Assembly (NCBI GenBank): GCA_021014325.1 | Contig: CM037470.1 | Span: 3,747,647 to 3,811,646 of the forward strand | From: Plazaster borealis | Lineage: Eukaryota; Echinodermata; Asteroidea; Forcipulatida; Labidiasteridae | Length of the DNA: 64,000 nt | Direction: 5' to 3' | In this document: piece by piece, positions 34,294-44,049 of the stretch | How the letters are laid out: every line of letters begins with the position of its first letter | Position numbering within the stretch: position 1 is the first letter of the stretch | The notes under the pieces: generated by a model | Seen by the model: the letters and a program-made list of their open reading frames with translations, nothing else | The model's database searches: none | Told to the model about the DNA's origin: nothing | Position numbers and translations under genes: made by a program

Positions 34294-34564
34294 CTACAAA
34301 GAAGTTAATCAGAAAATCAGTTAAAGTTGGGAAGTCTTTCAATAGATGGCGAATCTTTTCTAGTTGCAATAATGTTCTTAAAAACATTATGATTGTTTTT
34401 TTTAGTTTTTGTTTTTAGTGTGGTATAGAAAGTGCATTGAGAATAAAATCCACACTGGACACCTAAAACCTTCTTAATGATACTGAAAATTGGATTCTTT
34501 ATACAAACTGTCTCTTTTAATCAAGGAAAGCGTGGAATTTTTTTTACTTGGCCTATATTATTAT

Positions 34565-35225
34565 TACAGTGTGATAAACAGTGTAGACTCAGTGCTTATA
34601 TCAGTGCTTGTCACACATCAGTGTAGGGCAAACAAAAATGATATTCATTTCTTGCTATGCAAATATCATATGTTAAACCAAGGATGCCTCAAAAGCAAAA
34701 TTAATCACTATAGATTGTCGAGACCAGGATTCTATCCCACACTCTGTTGATCAGACAAAACAGAGCTTGAGTCCGCTGTTCTTGCCCGCTCGGCCTTGAC
34801 ACGCCACAGAACCTGCTGCTAATAATACAAGATGTGAACTGGCCCCTCTTTACCTGGCATGCTTGGTGGTCTAGTGGTTAAGACATCGGCTATAGTCATG
34901 TGGAAGTCATCATGGTCATGGGTTGGAATCCCACCCGAGTATGGAATTGTTTTCCACAGAACTCGAAAGCACTGAATATACAGTGTTTCTCACACATCGG
35001 TGAAGGGGAAATGAAATTCATATTCATCTCCTCTGATGCAAAAATTACATCTAATTAAATTGTTTGCCAGACCTGCTGCTAATAGTACAGAATGCTCTGT
35101 GGTCTTGTGCTTCTCCAGTTTTGTAGGAGTCATGGGTTCAAACACCACCCGAGTGGCCTATGGATATTATTTTACAGGACTCAAAAATGCACTGAGTATG
35201 CAGTGCTTATCACACATCTGTATTT
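34565..35225 (+). mobile_element. SINE cluster, unit B copy
   Basis: Same three SINE fragments as 22,660-23,335, duplicated with the unit. tRNA-like boxes at about 34,868 (ggtctagtggttaagacatc) and 34,920. Confidence 0.7.
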
Positions 35226-35265
35226 TGTCTTTCTGTTTGTATAATAAAATTGAAAGTAAACTTAC

Positions 35266-35294
35266 TTTCTGTCTTTTCTGTTGCTGTTGGAAAT
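35266..35294 (-). CDS. Variable-region exon g (29 nt), unit B
   Basis: Identical to 23,361-23,389. Phase 1-0; joins the unit C exon (ends phase 1) to exon f. Confidence 0.5.
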
Positions 35295-36112
35295 CTAGAT
35301 GAGGAGAGGCATGATGTTCAGGGTGTGTATTGGGTTTTTAAATAAAAAATATGGTATTAGTTAATAGGAATCCGTGGGAGCACAACTTTTGAGGGCTTAC
35401 AAGCCCTCAAAAAAATATAAACAATCATTTTCAATTTTAATGGGCAAGAACCATGAAGTATAAATGGTGTTCTTAGACAATTGCATTAACTGAATCTTAT
35501 TCATGAGGCACAACCTAAGCTGAAAATAGACTTTTGTGCACATAAAGTATTTTTCAGTTTTAATTAGCTAACTGTGATCAACTAAGGATTGATTGTGCAC
35601 GATATCAAATGGAAGGTTAGCACCTTCTACAATTCTTTAAAGATTGCTAATTAATTTAGAATTGGAATGTTTCAACTCAAAACAGCAAAAAATAGGGCCA
35701 TTTGATTTTATTACAACTAAACATCGGTGTTGTTAACATTAATTGTATTGGAAATAAATAATATTTATGCTATATGTGATAAGCAGTTTATAGTAAATAC
35801 TTCCGCAAGTATCCAAAATCTACTTAGGTGACAATCTACTCTATGATCCCTGCATTCTAGAACTATGCTTTGTGTCGTTACAACATCTGCTGTATTGTAA
35901 CACATGAATTCAAATCCCACCTAAGTAGCTTGTGGATTTTTCCTGCTTTACTCGATGAAGCACTGAGTACATATATCCTGGTGTAACCATAAAACCAAGC
36001 ACATGATAAATGTAATCCCTTTGTTAAAAGGAAACTATGATCGTATTATGACAATACAATAAATTAGAAATGAAGCTGGTTTTGCTTACAGGTGAATTTA
36101 AACGTGCGAGTG

Positions 36113-36300
36113 ACACCCCCACCATGGCCGTTGGTATGCAGCGCAAGGTTTTGTACACAAGACATCAACGGCGTCGCTCCGTGTTGAAAATTGGGGATGA
36201 TATCGACACTTGCCTTCATACTGTACCGTTATCCTCTGGAAGTAATGACGTTTTGGAGCCAGAAGTGCAGTGTAAACTAAAATGGATGCATGTTCATTAA
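36113..36300 (+). CDS. Orphan short ORF with a strong start context
   Basis: ATG at 36,124 in a near-ideal animal start context (cccccaccATGG), about 58 codons: MAVGMQRKVLYTRH, a basic QRRRSVLK, then IGDDIDTCLHTVPL to the stop at 36,298-36,300. An acceptor-like ttgcttacag precedes it at 36,091. The unit A counterpart has ATT for ATG and loses homology after TRH. No family recognised. It is on the strand opposite the composite gene and may be a captured 5' exon or chance. Confidence 0.25.
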
Positions 36301-36436
36301 CATCCTTACTACAGAACTTCCGGCTACGTCAGACTTACCAGCCGGATAAACCCTTCTCATATGACGTCATTATTTTATCGGCTGAAATTTTTATTTTGTC
36401 ACTGCTTGTGGCTTTCTATAGGGGGGATAAACCTAT

Positions 36437-36660
36437 GGACCATAGAATCAGATAAGAGATGTGTGACCAGTTTCATGACCTATGCAGTGTGGACTCACAC
36501 AGTAGATATACCATGATATACCTCAGAAATAGAAAGGAGATGTGTTAGTTTCATCAAGGACCCTCTGGTAGAGGGTCCATGGTCATGACCAATCCGGTGT
36601 GGACAATAACAGTAGATAGACCATATGATTGGTAACTATGGGCCATATATATCACGCTAC
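36437..36660. repeat. Unit C satellite remnant and hairpin module
   Basis: One to two diverged 70-bp monomers (accagtttcatgacctatgc, gtgtggactcacacagtaga), then ggaccctc-tggta-gagggtcc at about 36,557 and the ccatatatatcac site that lacks the 199-bp MITE. Confidence 0.85.
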
Positions 36661-36778
36661 TTCAAAAAAGAGGTGTGACTGCAGGATTCTGTAGCCAAAT
36701 AACTGTCAACTCTTTCAATCTTTATCAGTTGAAATTACATCATCATAAAAGCTCATAGAACAATGAAAGATTCCTTAC

Positions 36779-36899
36779 CTTCCGTTTCAACATTATCAAT
36801 ATTGTCAGCATTGGTTGTTGTTGCATCACTCATGTTGTGTGCTGGTGTAGTTGAATCTGTAGCAGATGATGTCGTATGACGTTTACGGCCAAATGATTC
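36779..36899 (-). CDS. Variable-region exon a, unit C copy
   Basis: 121 nt, phase 0-1; peptide as in unit B (with the three extra residues) but with HNMSD as in unit A. Unit C homology ends near 37,130, so this is the only exon of the third unit. It connects in frame to 37,441-37,544 upstream and exon g of unit B downstream. Confidence 0.66.
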
Positions 36900-37440
36900 C
36901 TGCAAGTATTTTAGGGAATTACAGGTTTTACATGTAATCAAGAAATGGAATTTATAAACAAAAATTCATGAGCCTTCCAGATTGATCGATGTTCTATTTG
37001 TGGAGAGCATGTGACGTGGGGGTGTTTAAACAGCTGATAAAGATACCGGAGCTGTTCAAGACTGGATGTTTTCTTATAGCCTTTGGATACAAACGATATC
37101 TGAAAACTACTGTGACTTTATTCCATTGCTGACAAATCAAAAACTATGAAAATTAGTCAACTTTTTTTATGTTATTTGCTTTTAAGACATTGTAAAATAC
37201 ATGCTGCTGCATTTCACGTTACTATTCAATTAACAAATCTGAAGCAACAGCATTTTCTGTAAACTTCCATAAAAAGGCAAACTGAAAGTAGGCTCATCTT
37301 TTCAGGCAAGATGAGGGCGACCCTCTTTCTAAACCCATTGTCATGTGAACTGTACTTTTAGAACATTTTGCACATCATCCACTTTTCAATTGTTCTAAAA
37401 TCAACGATATAAATTAAAATACAAGTAAATAGTTACTAAC

Positions 37441-37544
37441 CGTCCTTAGGCCGCAAAAAGTTAAACTTTCTAGATACTCCTCAGCTGAACCATCTGCAGT
37501 TTGGCTACATTTTTCTTCCCAGCTCTTTGAGATCTTTTCTTTGT
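37441..37544 (-). CDS. Exon upstream of the repeated exons
   Basis: Acceptor taatctacag, donor GGACG|gttagtaa; 104 nt, open in phase 1-0: KEKISKSWEEKCSQTADGSA, then EEYLESLTFCGLRT. Single copy. Ends in phase 0 as required by exon a of unit C. The second SET exon appears to end in phase 0 rather than 1, so the upstream join is unresolved. Confidence 0.5.
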
Positions 37545-37903
37545 CTGTAGATTAGATATATACATGTACCTCTCAACTATTTGAAATAAAACACCTAGTA
37601 TGTTGATCAACAACTGAATACCTATTTTGTTTTTTGTTTTTTCTCATTGGATGATACAGCAGGTTTTCACTGACCGAGAACTAGTCATCCAATGATGTTA
37701 AAAAAAATCATGTAGAATGAAAACACTGAAATTAAACAGATGACAAAATATTTCATCTTTTCTTCAATGTCACACCTCAAGCGTGAGAGTACATTTTGAG
37801 GAACCTGTTATGAACTTTAGCATTGGGCATGGGATTTTAATCTGCTGAAGTCATTAGCAAAACACTGATTTAAAATGTGTATTTAAAATAAAGAGCTGCA
37901 AAC

Positions 37904-38080
37904 CTTTCTCCATGGTAAATCAACAACCCCGTAATCATATCGCAACTCTTTCCCTGGCTGGATATCTTTTACTGCAAAGAGACATATGCTGCCGTGAAAA
38001 GAACCATCTTACAGTTAAGACCTTTTCCCACTGCATCATTCACCATTCGAGCCTGACCAGTTGCATTGGTTGCATCAATA
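37904..38080 (-). CDS. SET domain exon 2
   Basis: Acceptor cttttttag, donor GAGAAAG|gtttgcag. Reads IDATNATGQARMVNDAVGKG then LNCKM, the substrate/cofactor pocket region of SET lysine methyltransferases. After a frame change near 37,995-38,010 it reads CLFAVKDIQPGKELRYDYG with the catalytic-type YDY tyrosine, ending VVDLPWRK. Most like the KMT5A (SETD8)-type SET domains I remember (inference). The frame break is between CKM and the CLFAVKD strand. Confidence 0.68.
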
Positions 38081-38469
38081 CTAAAAAAGAAATGGAAGGA
38101 AGGAAAGAAACACATGTATTGTACTGCAACATTTCAATCACTTTGTTATTCATTTGCTTTGGGTTTGTGTTTTTAATCAATTCTTTGTAATACTCAACAC
38201 CAATGTTATGCTCGAGATAGTTGTTATGATTGTGGGTGTTTTCGAGTTGGGGGCTACAAACTAAAATGGGCAAGACTTGCACCCATGATGACCTTTCAGT
38301 ACACAAGAGTATGTTCAAAATAGTCGGTGGCTGGTGTAGTATCAGTCTTAGATTATAACTACATGTGGCATTAATAAGCAGATTGTTTAATCATATGCTA
38401 AGCGTGCATAGCATAATGATGCTAAGAGATGATGTTGAAGAACATAATAGAATGTCTTTATTTTCTTAC

Positions 38470-38631
38470 CATTTAGGTCCTTGCCCATCGTGGAAGTAAA
38501 AAAGAAAGCTCCCTTGAGATGCCTTGTAGTCTTTTTCCCTTTTCAGGCCTTCTTTTTTCGTAATTCTTTCACCAACATACTCTAGTAAAAGTCTCCTTTG
38601 TTAAAGTGTGTGGTTGTAAAAACACCACGCC
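38470..38631 (-). CDS. SET domain exon 1
   Basis: Acceptor tttgctcttttcag, donor AAATG|gtaagaaa. Encodes RGVFTTTHFNKGDF, the start of a SET fold (the GRGVF motif near the S-adenosylmethionine site). After a break in the run acttttactag it reads EYVGERITKKEGLKREK and ASQGSF. After another break in a T7 run it reads FYFHDGQGPK, whose final TG joins T of exon 2 to make CIDAT. Both breaks sit next to T homopolymers. Together with exon 2 the whole SET domain is covered except its N-flank. Confidence 0.68.
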
Positions 38632-38860
38632 CTGAAAAGAGCAAAGACATTCATGGAATTACTTAAACATATTCAACAAGTGCAGCTGTTTGAAATTAAA
38701 TTTGAGACGTTCTAAAACATGGAATTAAAATGTTAATTACATCAGAACTATATGTATTCCAACTGACACCACTGAGTAAAACTAGCAAAATGCATTGGCG
38801 TGAGTAGTCTATGTTTTGAAGAATAAAGAGGTGTATACCAAAACTGTGGAGTGAGATTAA

Positions 38861-39025
38861 GGGAATAAAAGGGTAGCGGTGAGTTCTTCAATGTACGAGT
38901 AAAGCCGGCAGGGTTGGCGGTCGTGTGATAAAGGCCTAAGCCGGGCGAGGGTCTTTATCGCACGGCAATGACCCTGCAAGGTTTTAAACGGACATTGAAA
39001 AACGAGTCACTACTCTTTTATTCCC
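38861..39025. mobile_element. MITE, 165 bp, with terminal inverted repeats
   Basis: gggaataaaagggtagcggt at the left pairs with the right end ctactcttttattccc. tgtgataaaggcc / tctttatcgcacgg and ccctgcaaggttttaaa give further inner pairing. Relative of the elements at 12,898 and 27,188. Confidence 0.75.
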
Positions 39026-39582
39026 ATTCATAAATTCCCTTTTGTCAAAAAACATTAAAAAATACAGTTATAGACACTTTAACAATTGAAAGTTCGACGC
39101 TTGAAATATTTTTTTCCAAAACTTTTTGAAGAATCTGTTCGATGCGCGTGGGTTGTGTGTACGCCGCGCTTAGATTACGCGCTGATAGCTATGAATTGCG
39201 TTCCTATTGGTGGAGAGCGCGTGATAATCTTGCGTGCCCGACACGCGGAAGCTTGTTATAAACAGCTCCAGTGTGCATTATCAAAAGTTTTATGCACACC
39301 CACATGATGCGGTCTCCACCAATAGGAGTAGAGAAACTGTCTGAGGTATTTATGAATTAAAAATTAACATGGCTGTGAAAACAAAAGGAAAAGGTATGAG
39401 TTGGTACACTTACATAAAAAAATCCAGTACAAACAAAAGCTTGGTGTTTAATGTTAACATGTTGAAAAACTTGGCATCATTATTTAAAATTACTTAAACT
39501 TTTAATAACAACTATTTTAACATTCCAGATCAGCAGATTTATTTTGTGATTACTCACCAATGTATTTGTTTATGTGTCTTAC

Positions 39583-39677
39583 TTCAAATCCCTCCTATCT
39601 GGTTTTCCAATGTATGACTTGGCATCCGTTGGTTGAGCTTGATGGGCTAGACGCAAGCTACGCTTGGCCATGTTGTT
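39583..39677 (-). CDS. Putative first coding exon of the composite gene
   Basis: Acceptor ttttttgcag followed by AACAAC and ATG at 39,671; donor TTTGAA|gtaagac. Encodes MAKRSLRLAHQAQPTDAKS then YIGKPDRRDLK, basic and ending in phase 2. Placement just upstream of a SET domain is plausible, but the first SET exon needs phase 1, so one exon between is probably missing. A good minus-strand acceptor (ccttttgttttcacag) lies near 39,372. Confidence 0.45.
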
Positions 39678-40020
39678 CTGCAAAAAAATAGATAAATGCA
39701 TTTCTTGAAGTCATAACTTGACCCAAAATTTTGAACTTTTCTTTTTTATCTTATTTAATGCATTTTATTAATTTTGTTTTTATTTGTTTTGTCTTTTTTG
39801 TAACAGGATGGGAATGTGATGGTACTTTTACAAAGGTTTAGTTAATTATACTGAAATCTCTTGTTATTAGAAATAGCCTACTGGTTGGATAAGACATATT
39901 ATCTTCAAGTACACGCTAATCCACCAATCAGATTCGAGAATGGAGTGGTCACGGCTAATATCACTACCATGCGTCTTGTGTGTTCTATGTCACGTGCCAA
40001 GTTTGCTTGAAGATAAATAC

Positions 40021-40140
40021 GTTATCACACGCGCGCTCGTGGAAATACGGAAAATATAGCGCGTCTGCGTCCCATATCGGCCTCGTTGGATATGGGACGC
40101 GCTATACTTTTCCGTATTCCACTCGCGCTTGTGTGATAAC
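40021..40140. mobile_element. Palindromic MITE, 120 bp
   Basis: The left arm gttatcacacgcgcgctcgt and right arm ending gcgcttgtgtgataac, plus tccgtatt and gatatgggacgcgctata, pair over most of the length around a short GC-rich centre. Confidence 0.85.
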
Positions 40141-40309
40141 TTATAGAGGAATGCAGCTTTTTTTACAAGACTTTATAACCAAGCCCAGATAAAATGTTGT
40201 TCCGTATTTATCTCTGCATTGTTGTTATTTTGTTCCCAATTATTTTATTTTTCAATAAGTAATCTGATAGTAAAGTATCCCTGTAAGTGTAATTGCGACA
40301 GCACTTACC

Positions 40310-40548
40310 TTTAATTACTATTGCAGGCCTAAACACTAAAATAATCAGCAAAGTGATTACAAGCAAAAGTAATAAGATCAAAATCACATGTATTGACTGA
40401 ATTACGTATTGCTGTCTTTCTTGTTCTGGGCGACGTATGATCCTAATGAAACCTTGCAGACTGTCTTCTGTGACAGTCCCAATGACAGCCTGATTTGTAG
40501 TGGTTCTAGGTACTCGTGGTTTGTCACTTTGCATTTTATTCTTTGACC
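40310..40548 (-). CDS. Exon for a possible single-pass membrane protein
   Basis: Acceptor gtggccacag, ATG at 40,534, donor ATTAAAG|gtaagtgc; phase 1 end. About 50 polar residues (MQSDKPRVPRTTTNQAVIG...) precede a strongly hydrophobic segment VILILLLLLVITLLIILVF, so a type II or tail-anchored topology is possible. No family recognised. No partner exon identified downstream. A 5' UTR exon may end at 41,735 (minus-strand donor TTTACA|gtaagtgt) with a CCAAT motif near 41,850. Confidence 0.4.
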
Positions 40549-41904
40549 TGTGGCCACAAAATGAGAGTAAAGTTTGAAATAATATTTTAAGCTCGCTTTG
40601 GAAATTTCCCTTTTTCTCGGTATTTTGTTGTGTTTGGTTTTGTTTTTGTGTTTGTTTTTAAATAGGCCTGACTGAGCATGACTGAGTTCAATCGGTTACG
40701 GATCACTCGGTACATCCAAGGATTATACTACAAACTATACTTTACAATTTTTATAGGCCTAGAAATTACAAAGGACAATTGTTGATAGGCCTATGAAGTC
40801 TAGATTCTACTAGATGGAAATAACTAATAACAAACTCTACTATTCAAATAGTACAAGCCCAACAAGTTATTAAGCTGAACATGTATTATAACTAGTTTAA
40901 ATATATGGCTCTGTTTTAACATCAGTCTCATCATTGTCGCCAAAACAGCCCAACCCCGACCCATGTCCAAAATGCTAAGTTTTCACAGTACATGCAAATT
41001 GGGCCTTCTTACTGCAAAAACTTGACTGAACTGAATGAAAAAAACAAATTATACAATTTATATTAGTTGTTCGACCTCGGCAAAGTAAACCAATTACTAC
41101 TAGGCCTACAAAGCCATGCTTGAACATGTTGAAAATACACCGTGGTTTCATCTAAACTGACAGTCAGCATGGTCAGTGGAAACATGGCCTGAACGCGAGC
41201 TAGCGTGTACTGAGCAGACTAGGTGACCTGTGGCAAACTAACGTTTTACTGAACAAAAAGCCAGCAAAATTGACCTATATCAGACACAGCTGCCGGCAAA
41301 CTAACATTGACAAAAAAAGTAAGTAAATGCCGTTGCCGGCAAAATATCCACTGCTTTAGGCCTATCGAATTCTAAATCTGAATCGAAATGGAGTTGATAA
41401 ATTGTTCTATTTGCACTACATGCTAACGTTACAGCTATCCAGAACCTGCATGACTTGGAATAACTGGAAGCCAGAAAACCGGCAAAATTGGACTTAGTGC
41501 TAGGGTTAGGACTATGGCCTGTACATGTACTGTAGGCATGATATGCCCTTGATGCCTGCTGTACCATCACTTCACACTGCATGATTGATTGTAAATATAA
41601 TTTGTTATGGGGCCTAAATACAAATTAGAACGCACAAAAATCAAACAAAATGAACACTAACATAACTTTTGAGCCCCTAAATGTTCTTTCCTTATATTCT
41701 TTTAAACTAAAGAAAAGCATCAAGTTACACTTACTGTAAAAACAAAACAAATCCAGGCGATGAGTCCTCTTGTGACTTGTATGCAATCAAAATGGCTGAC
41801 AAAACACATGGAAGGCAGATCACATGATAAAATGCCCAAACTGTGATTGGTTAAAAGTTCAACTGGAGAGCAGAGGGCAACAGAGGGCAGCATTGATGTA
41901 ATTT
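40549..41904. other. No recognised gene; possible promoter region
   Basis: AT-rich with several aggcct-containing phrases. On the minus strand a donor-like TTTACA|gtaagtgt at 41,735 and an inverted CCAAT (attgg) near 41,851 could mark the 5' end of the membrane-protein transcript. Speculative. Confidence 0.25.
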
Positions 41905-42105
41905 ATAGAAGTCCACAGTAAGTTGAGCATTTATGGGTGACAATTGTGTTTTCTGTGGACTTGATAAAATTTTTAAAATAGACTTGTCCCATGATTTTCA
42001 TTAAAATAAAGCTTATTCCTTCTGTGGACCTGGTGTATGTCCACAGAAAGTCAACTGTCCACAGAATGTTGGTGTGCAAACTGGTAGGAGTCCACAGTAA
42101 GATGC
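41905..42105. repeat. Cluster of gtccacag / ctgtggac motifs
   Basis: Seven occurrences of tccacag or its complement in about 200 bp (e.g. 41,911; 41,953; 42,023; 42,038; 42,058; 42,090), in both orientations, giving many alternative short hairpins. Purpose unknown. Confidence 0.6.
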
Positions 42106-43743
42106 CAATGCCTACACACAAAGACCAGGTTTTCTAAATACAAACTGACACACACTATGCATGAACAATACAATCTTTGACCTAATCTCAAATACCCAAA
42201 TTGATACAGTGTTATACATTGAGGTCAACCACAGGGTTGAACCAGACATAATACACTCACATGGCAATTGCTTGTCTCTATTTATGATAGAGCAACCATG
42301 ACAATACACTAAATGGTTATTTAAAATCATGTCAAAACTCTGAATAATTTACACAGCACTTGGTGTAAAACCATTCAAAAAATGCAAAAACCTGTCGTGA
42401 AATCCCAATCACATTTATCCTGGATCTCACTACAGACATAAGTGTTTCTTTTATAAACTACAATATACAAAAATGAAAAATTGGATCTAAACAGGCAGGC
42501 AAAACAGTTTGGTTCCATTCAAGGCCAAGATTACACTGGAGAATAAAATACAACTGGCTAACAGTTCACTTTGCGGCTTGGAAAGCAAAAAGGTAAACTT
42601 ATATTATCAATCACTAAAAAATGTATGCGTCCACAAGGGTAGACAAGCATGTGGGAGATTATAAATAGTCTCACCCACACTGTGAGAACAAAACAGAGTT
42701 GGACAACACAACCAACTTCAAAATACACACTAAACCATATCAGGCTGGGTGACTAAATTATTTCAATTCTCCCACAAATAACATCTACACTTGAGGGAGC
42801 AAAGACCCATCACTAATAGTACTTAGGGCAACAACAACAATTAAATACGAGAAGGGAATTTAATACAATACAAGCATTGCCTGAAAAATGGTCCTAAAAA
42901 TGTCAGACACATGTCATATATCTCACTCCAAAAGGTTATATACTATCCCATTATTGGTGAGCACAAACAGTTGGATTACACCAAACTATAAAACTGCTGA
43001 CAAAAATATTTCATTTAGCAACTACACTAAAATTAGTAACCCACAATTCCGTCACTACACACACTCTGATGGCAATACCATTACATGTTCTTAGGGAACA
43101 AATTTAGAAATTCAAAATCAGACATCATCAAATTCCCATACCACAAAGATAGTGAAAGATAAATACATGTACATCACAACTATCTCCATGAACCAAACTT
43201 TGACGAGTCAGGATATAAACCTGAATAAAAGCAACTCCACAATCATGAGATTATACAGATCCAAAAGTCAATACACTATACATGCACATAACGTCATTAT
43301 GCCAAATTTTCAATAGCATGTACAGTAACAGTTGTACAAAAACATACAAGGAAACTTGAACTTCATACAATGAAAAGGAGTAGGGCCTACACAACTGATG
43401 GTGCGGCAAAAACATCCTATCTCTTTCACAAGAGCTGACACCAATATGTGGATCAGAGGCAGCTTGAGCTGGCACCGGTAATAAGCGGGACTCCTCTGTT
43501 AATATATTCCACAAATTAAGTAATGGCATTTGGCAACTGGCCCCAGATAAAATATACTGTGGGCCTACTCATGGTCACCAGGACTGCCAAAACAGGTACA
43601 CACATGTGAGAATAAATTGCAACCCCTAAAACTTCCCTACTTTTTCCTTCGCTTTGCCATCTGGCAAACTAAATGAGTGGCCATTGAAGCTGACATGGTG
43701 GCTATCACTTAAAACACTCACAGTAGGAGAAACAAAAACTTAA
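42106..43743. other. No recognised feature
   Basis: A/C-rich on the plus strand, scattered short ORFs without domains. Could be UTR-like sequence downstream (minus strand) of the ORF remnant at 43.7-44.0 kb. Confidence 0.3.
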
Positions 43744-44049
43744 TTCTCATGCCACCTCTACATTACAAAAACTAGCAGCTTCAAGAACAACTGGCTTAAT
43801 AGTAAGCGGCTCAGCCTCCTCAAAAAGTAAATCTTTCATACAAGAAATCGAAGGAGAAAAAGTAACTGGGTCAGGTGACTGCAATTTATCAACCCTGTCT
43901 GCATTCAAATTTTCAGAACACTTGAATAATAGAAAATCTAGCATCTATGCAGCTTTGATGCTATTGACCACATTTGTATTAACAGGACAAGCATCTTCAT
44001 CCTCTTCACGTAAACAATTTGTGAAGGCACTCAAAACGATTTCAGCTTA
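43744..44049 (-). pseudogene. Unidentified coding-like segment with one in-frame TAG
   Basis: The minus frame reads EIVLSAFTNCLREEDEDAC, NTNVVNSIKAA, a TAG, then MLDFLLFKCSENLNADRVD and on to FCNVEVA and a stop at the low-coordinate end. Composition is protein-like and acidic with few low-complexity tracts. An acceptor-like tttaag precedes it. No family recognised; it may be a terminal exon or a transposon ORF remnant. Confidence 0.3.

Larger units (their letters stand above)
25541..36165. repeat. Segmental duplication, unit B
   Basis: Second full copy of the unit, in direct orientation with unit A. It carries two insertions absent from A (29,265-31,100 and 31,143-32,136) and a 77-bp local duplication (28,752-28,905), and lacks the LTR element and the 199-bp MITE. 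Confidence 0.93.
3484..39677 (-). other. Composite gene model: SET / variable exons / zinc finger / tyrosine recombinase-like / SANT
   Basis: Gene-level entry linking the minus-strand exons listed separately below. Order from the 5' end: ATG exon, two SET exons, an acidic exon at 37,441, one exon from unit C, seven from unit B, seven from unit A, the zinc finger/recombinase exons, two tiny exons and the SANT exon. From 37,441 down to the stop, every exon's ending phase matches the next exon's starting phase (1-0, 0-1, 1-0, 0-1, 1-0, 0-1, 1-1, 1-0, 0-1 and so on), which is strong internal support. Joins that do not fit: the ATG exon to the first SET exon (an exon is probably missing) and the second SET exon to 37,441. 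Frameshifts are seen in the SET and recombinase parts. A chromatin or DNA-binding role is inferred from the domains. Two adjacent genes, or a decayed copy, are alternatives. Confidence 0.55.

Noticed and set aside
37995..38035. A very short intron (gtaagatgg..tttgcag, about 41 nt) inside SET exon 2
   Set aside because: It has GT and AG, but is too short for a usual animal intron, and removing it would delete the conserved CLFAVKD strand, which is present in another frame.
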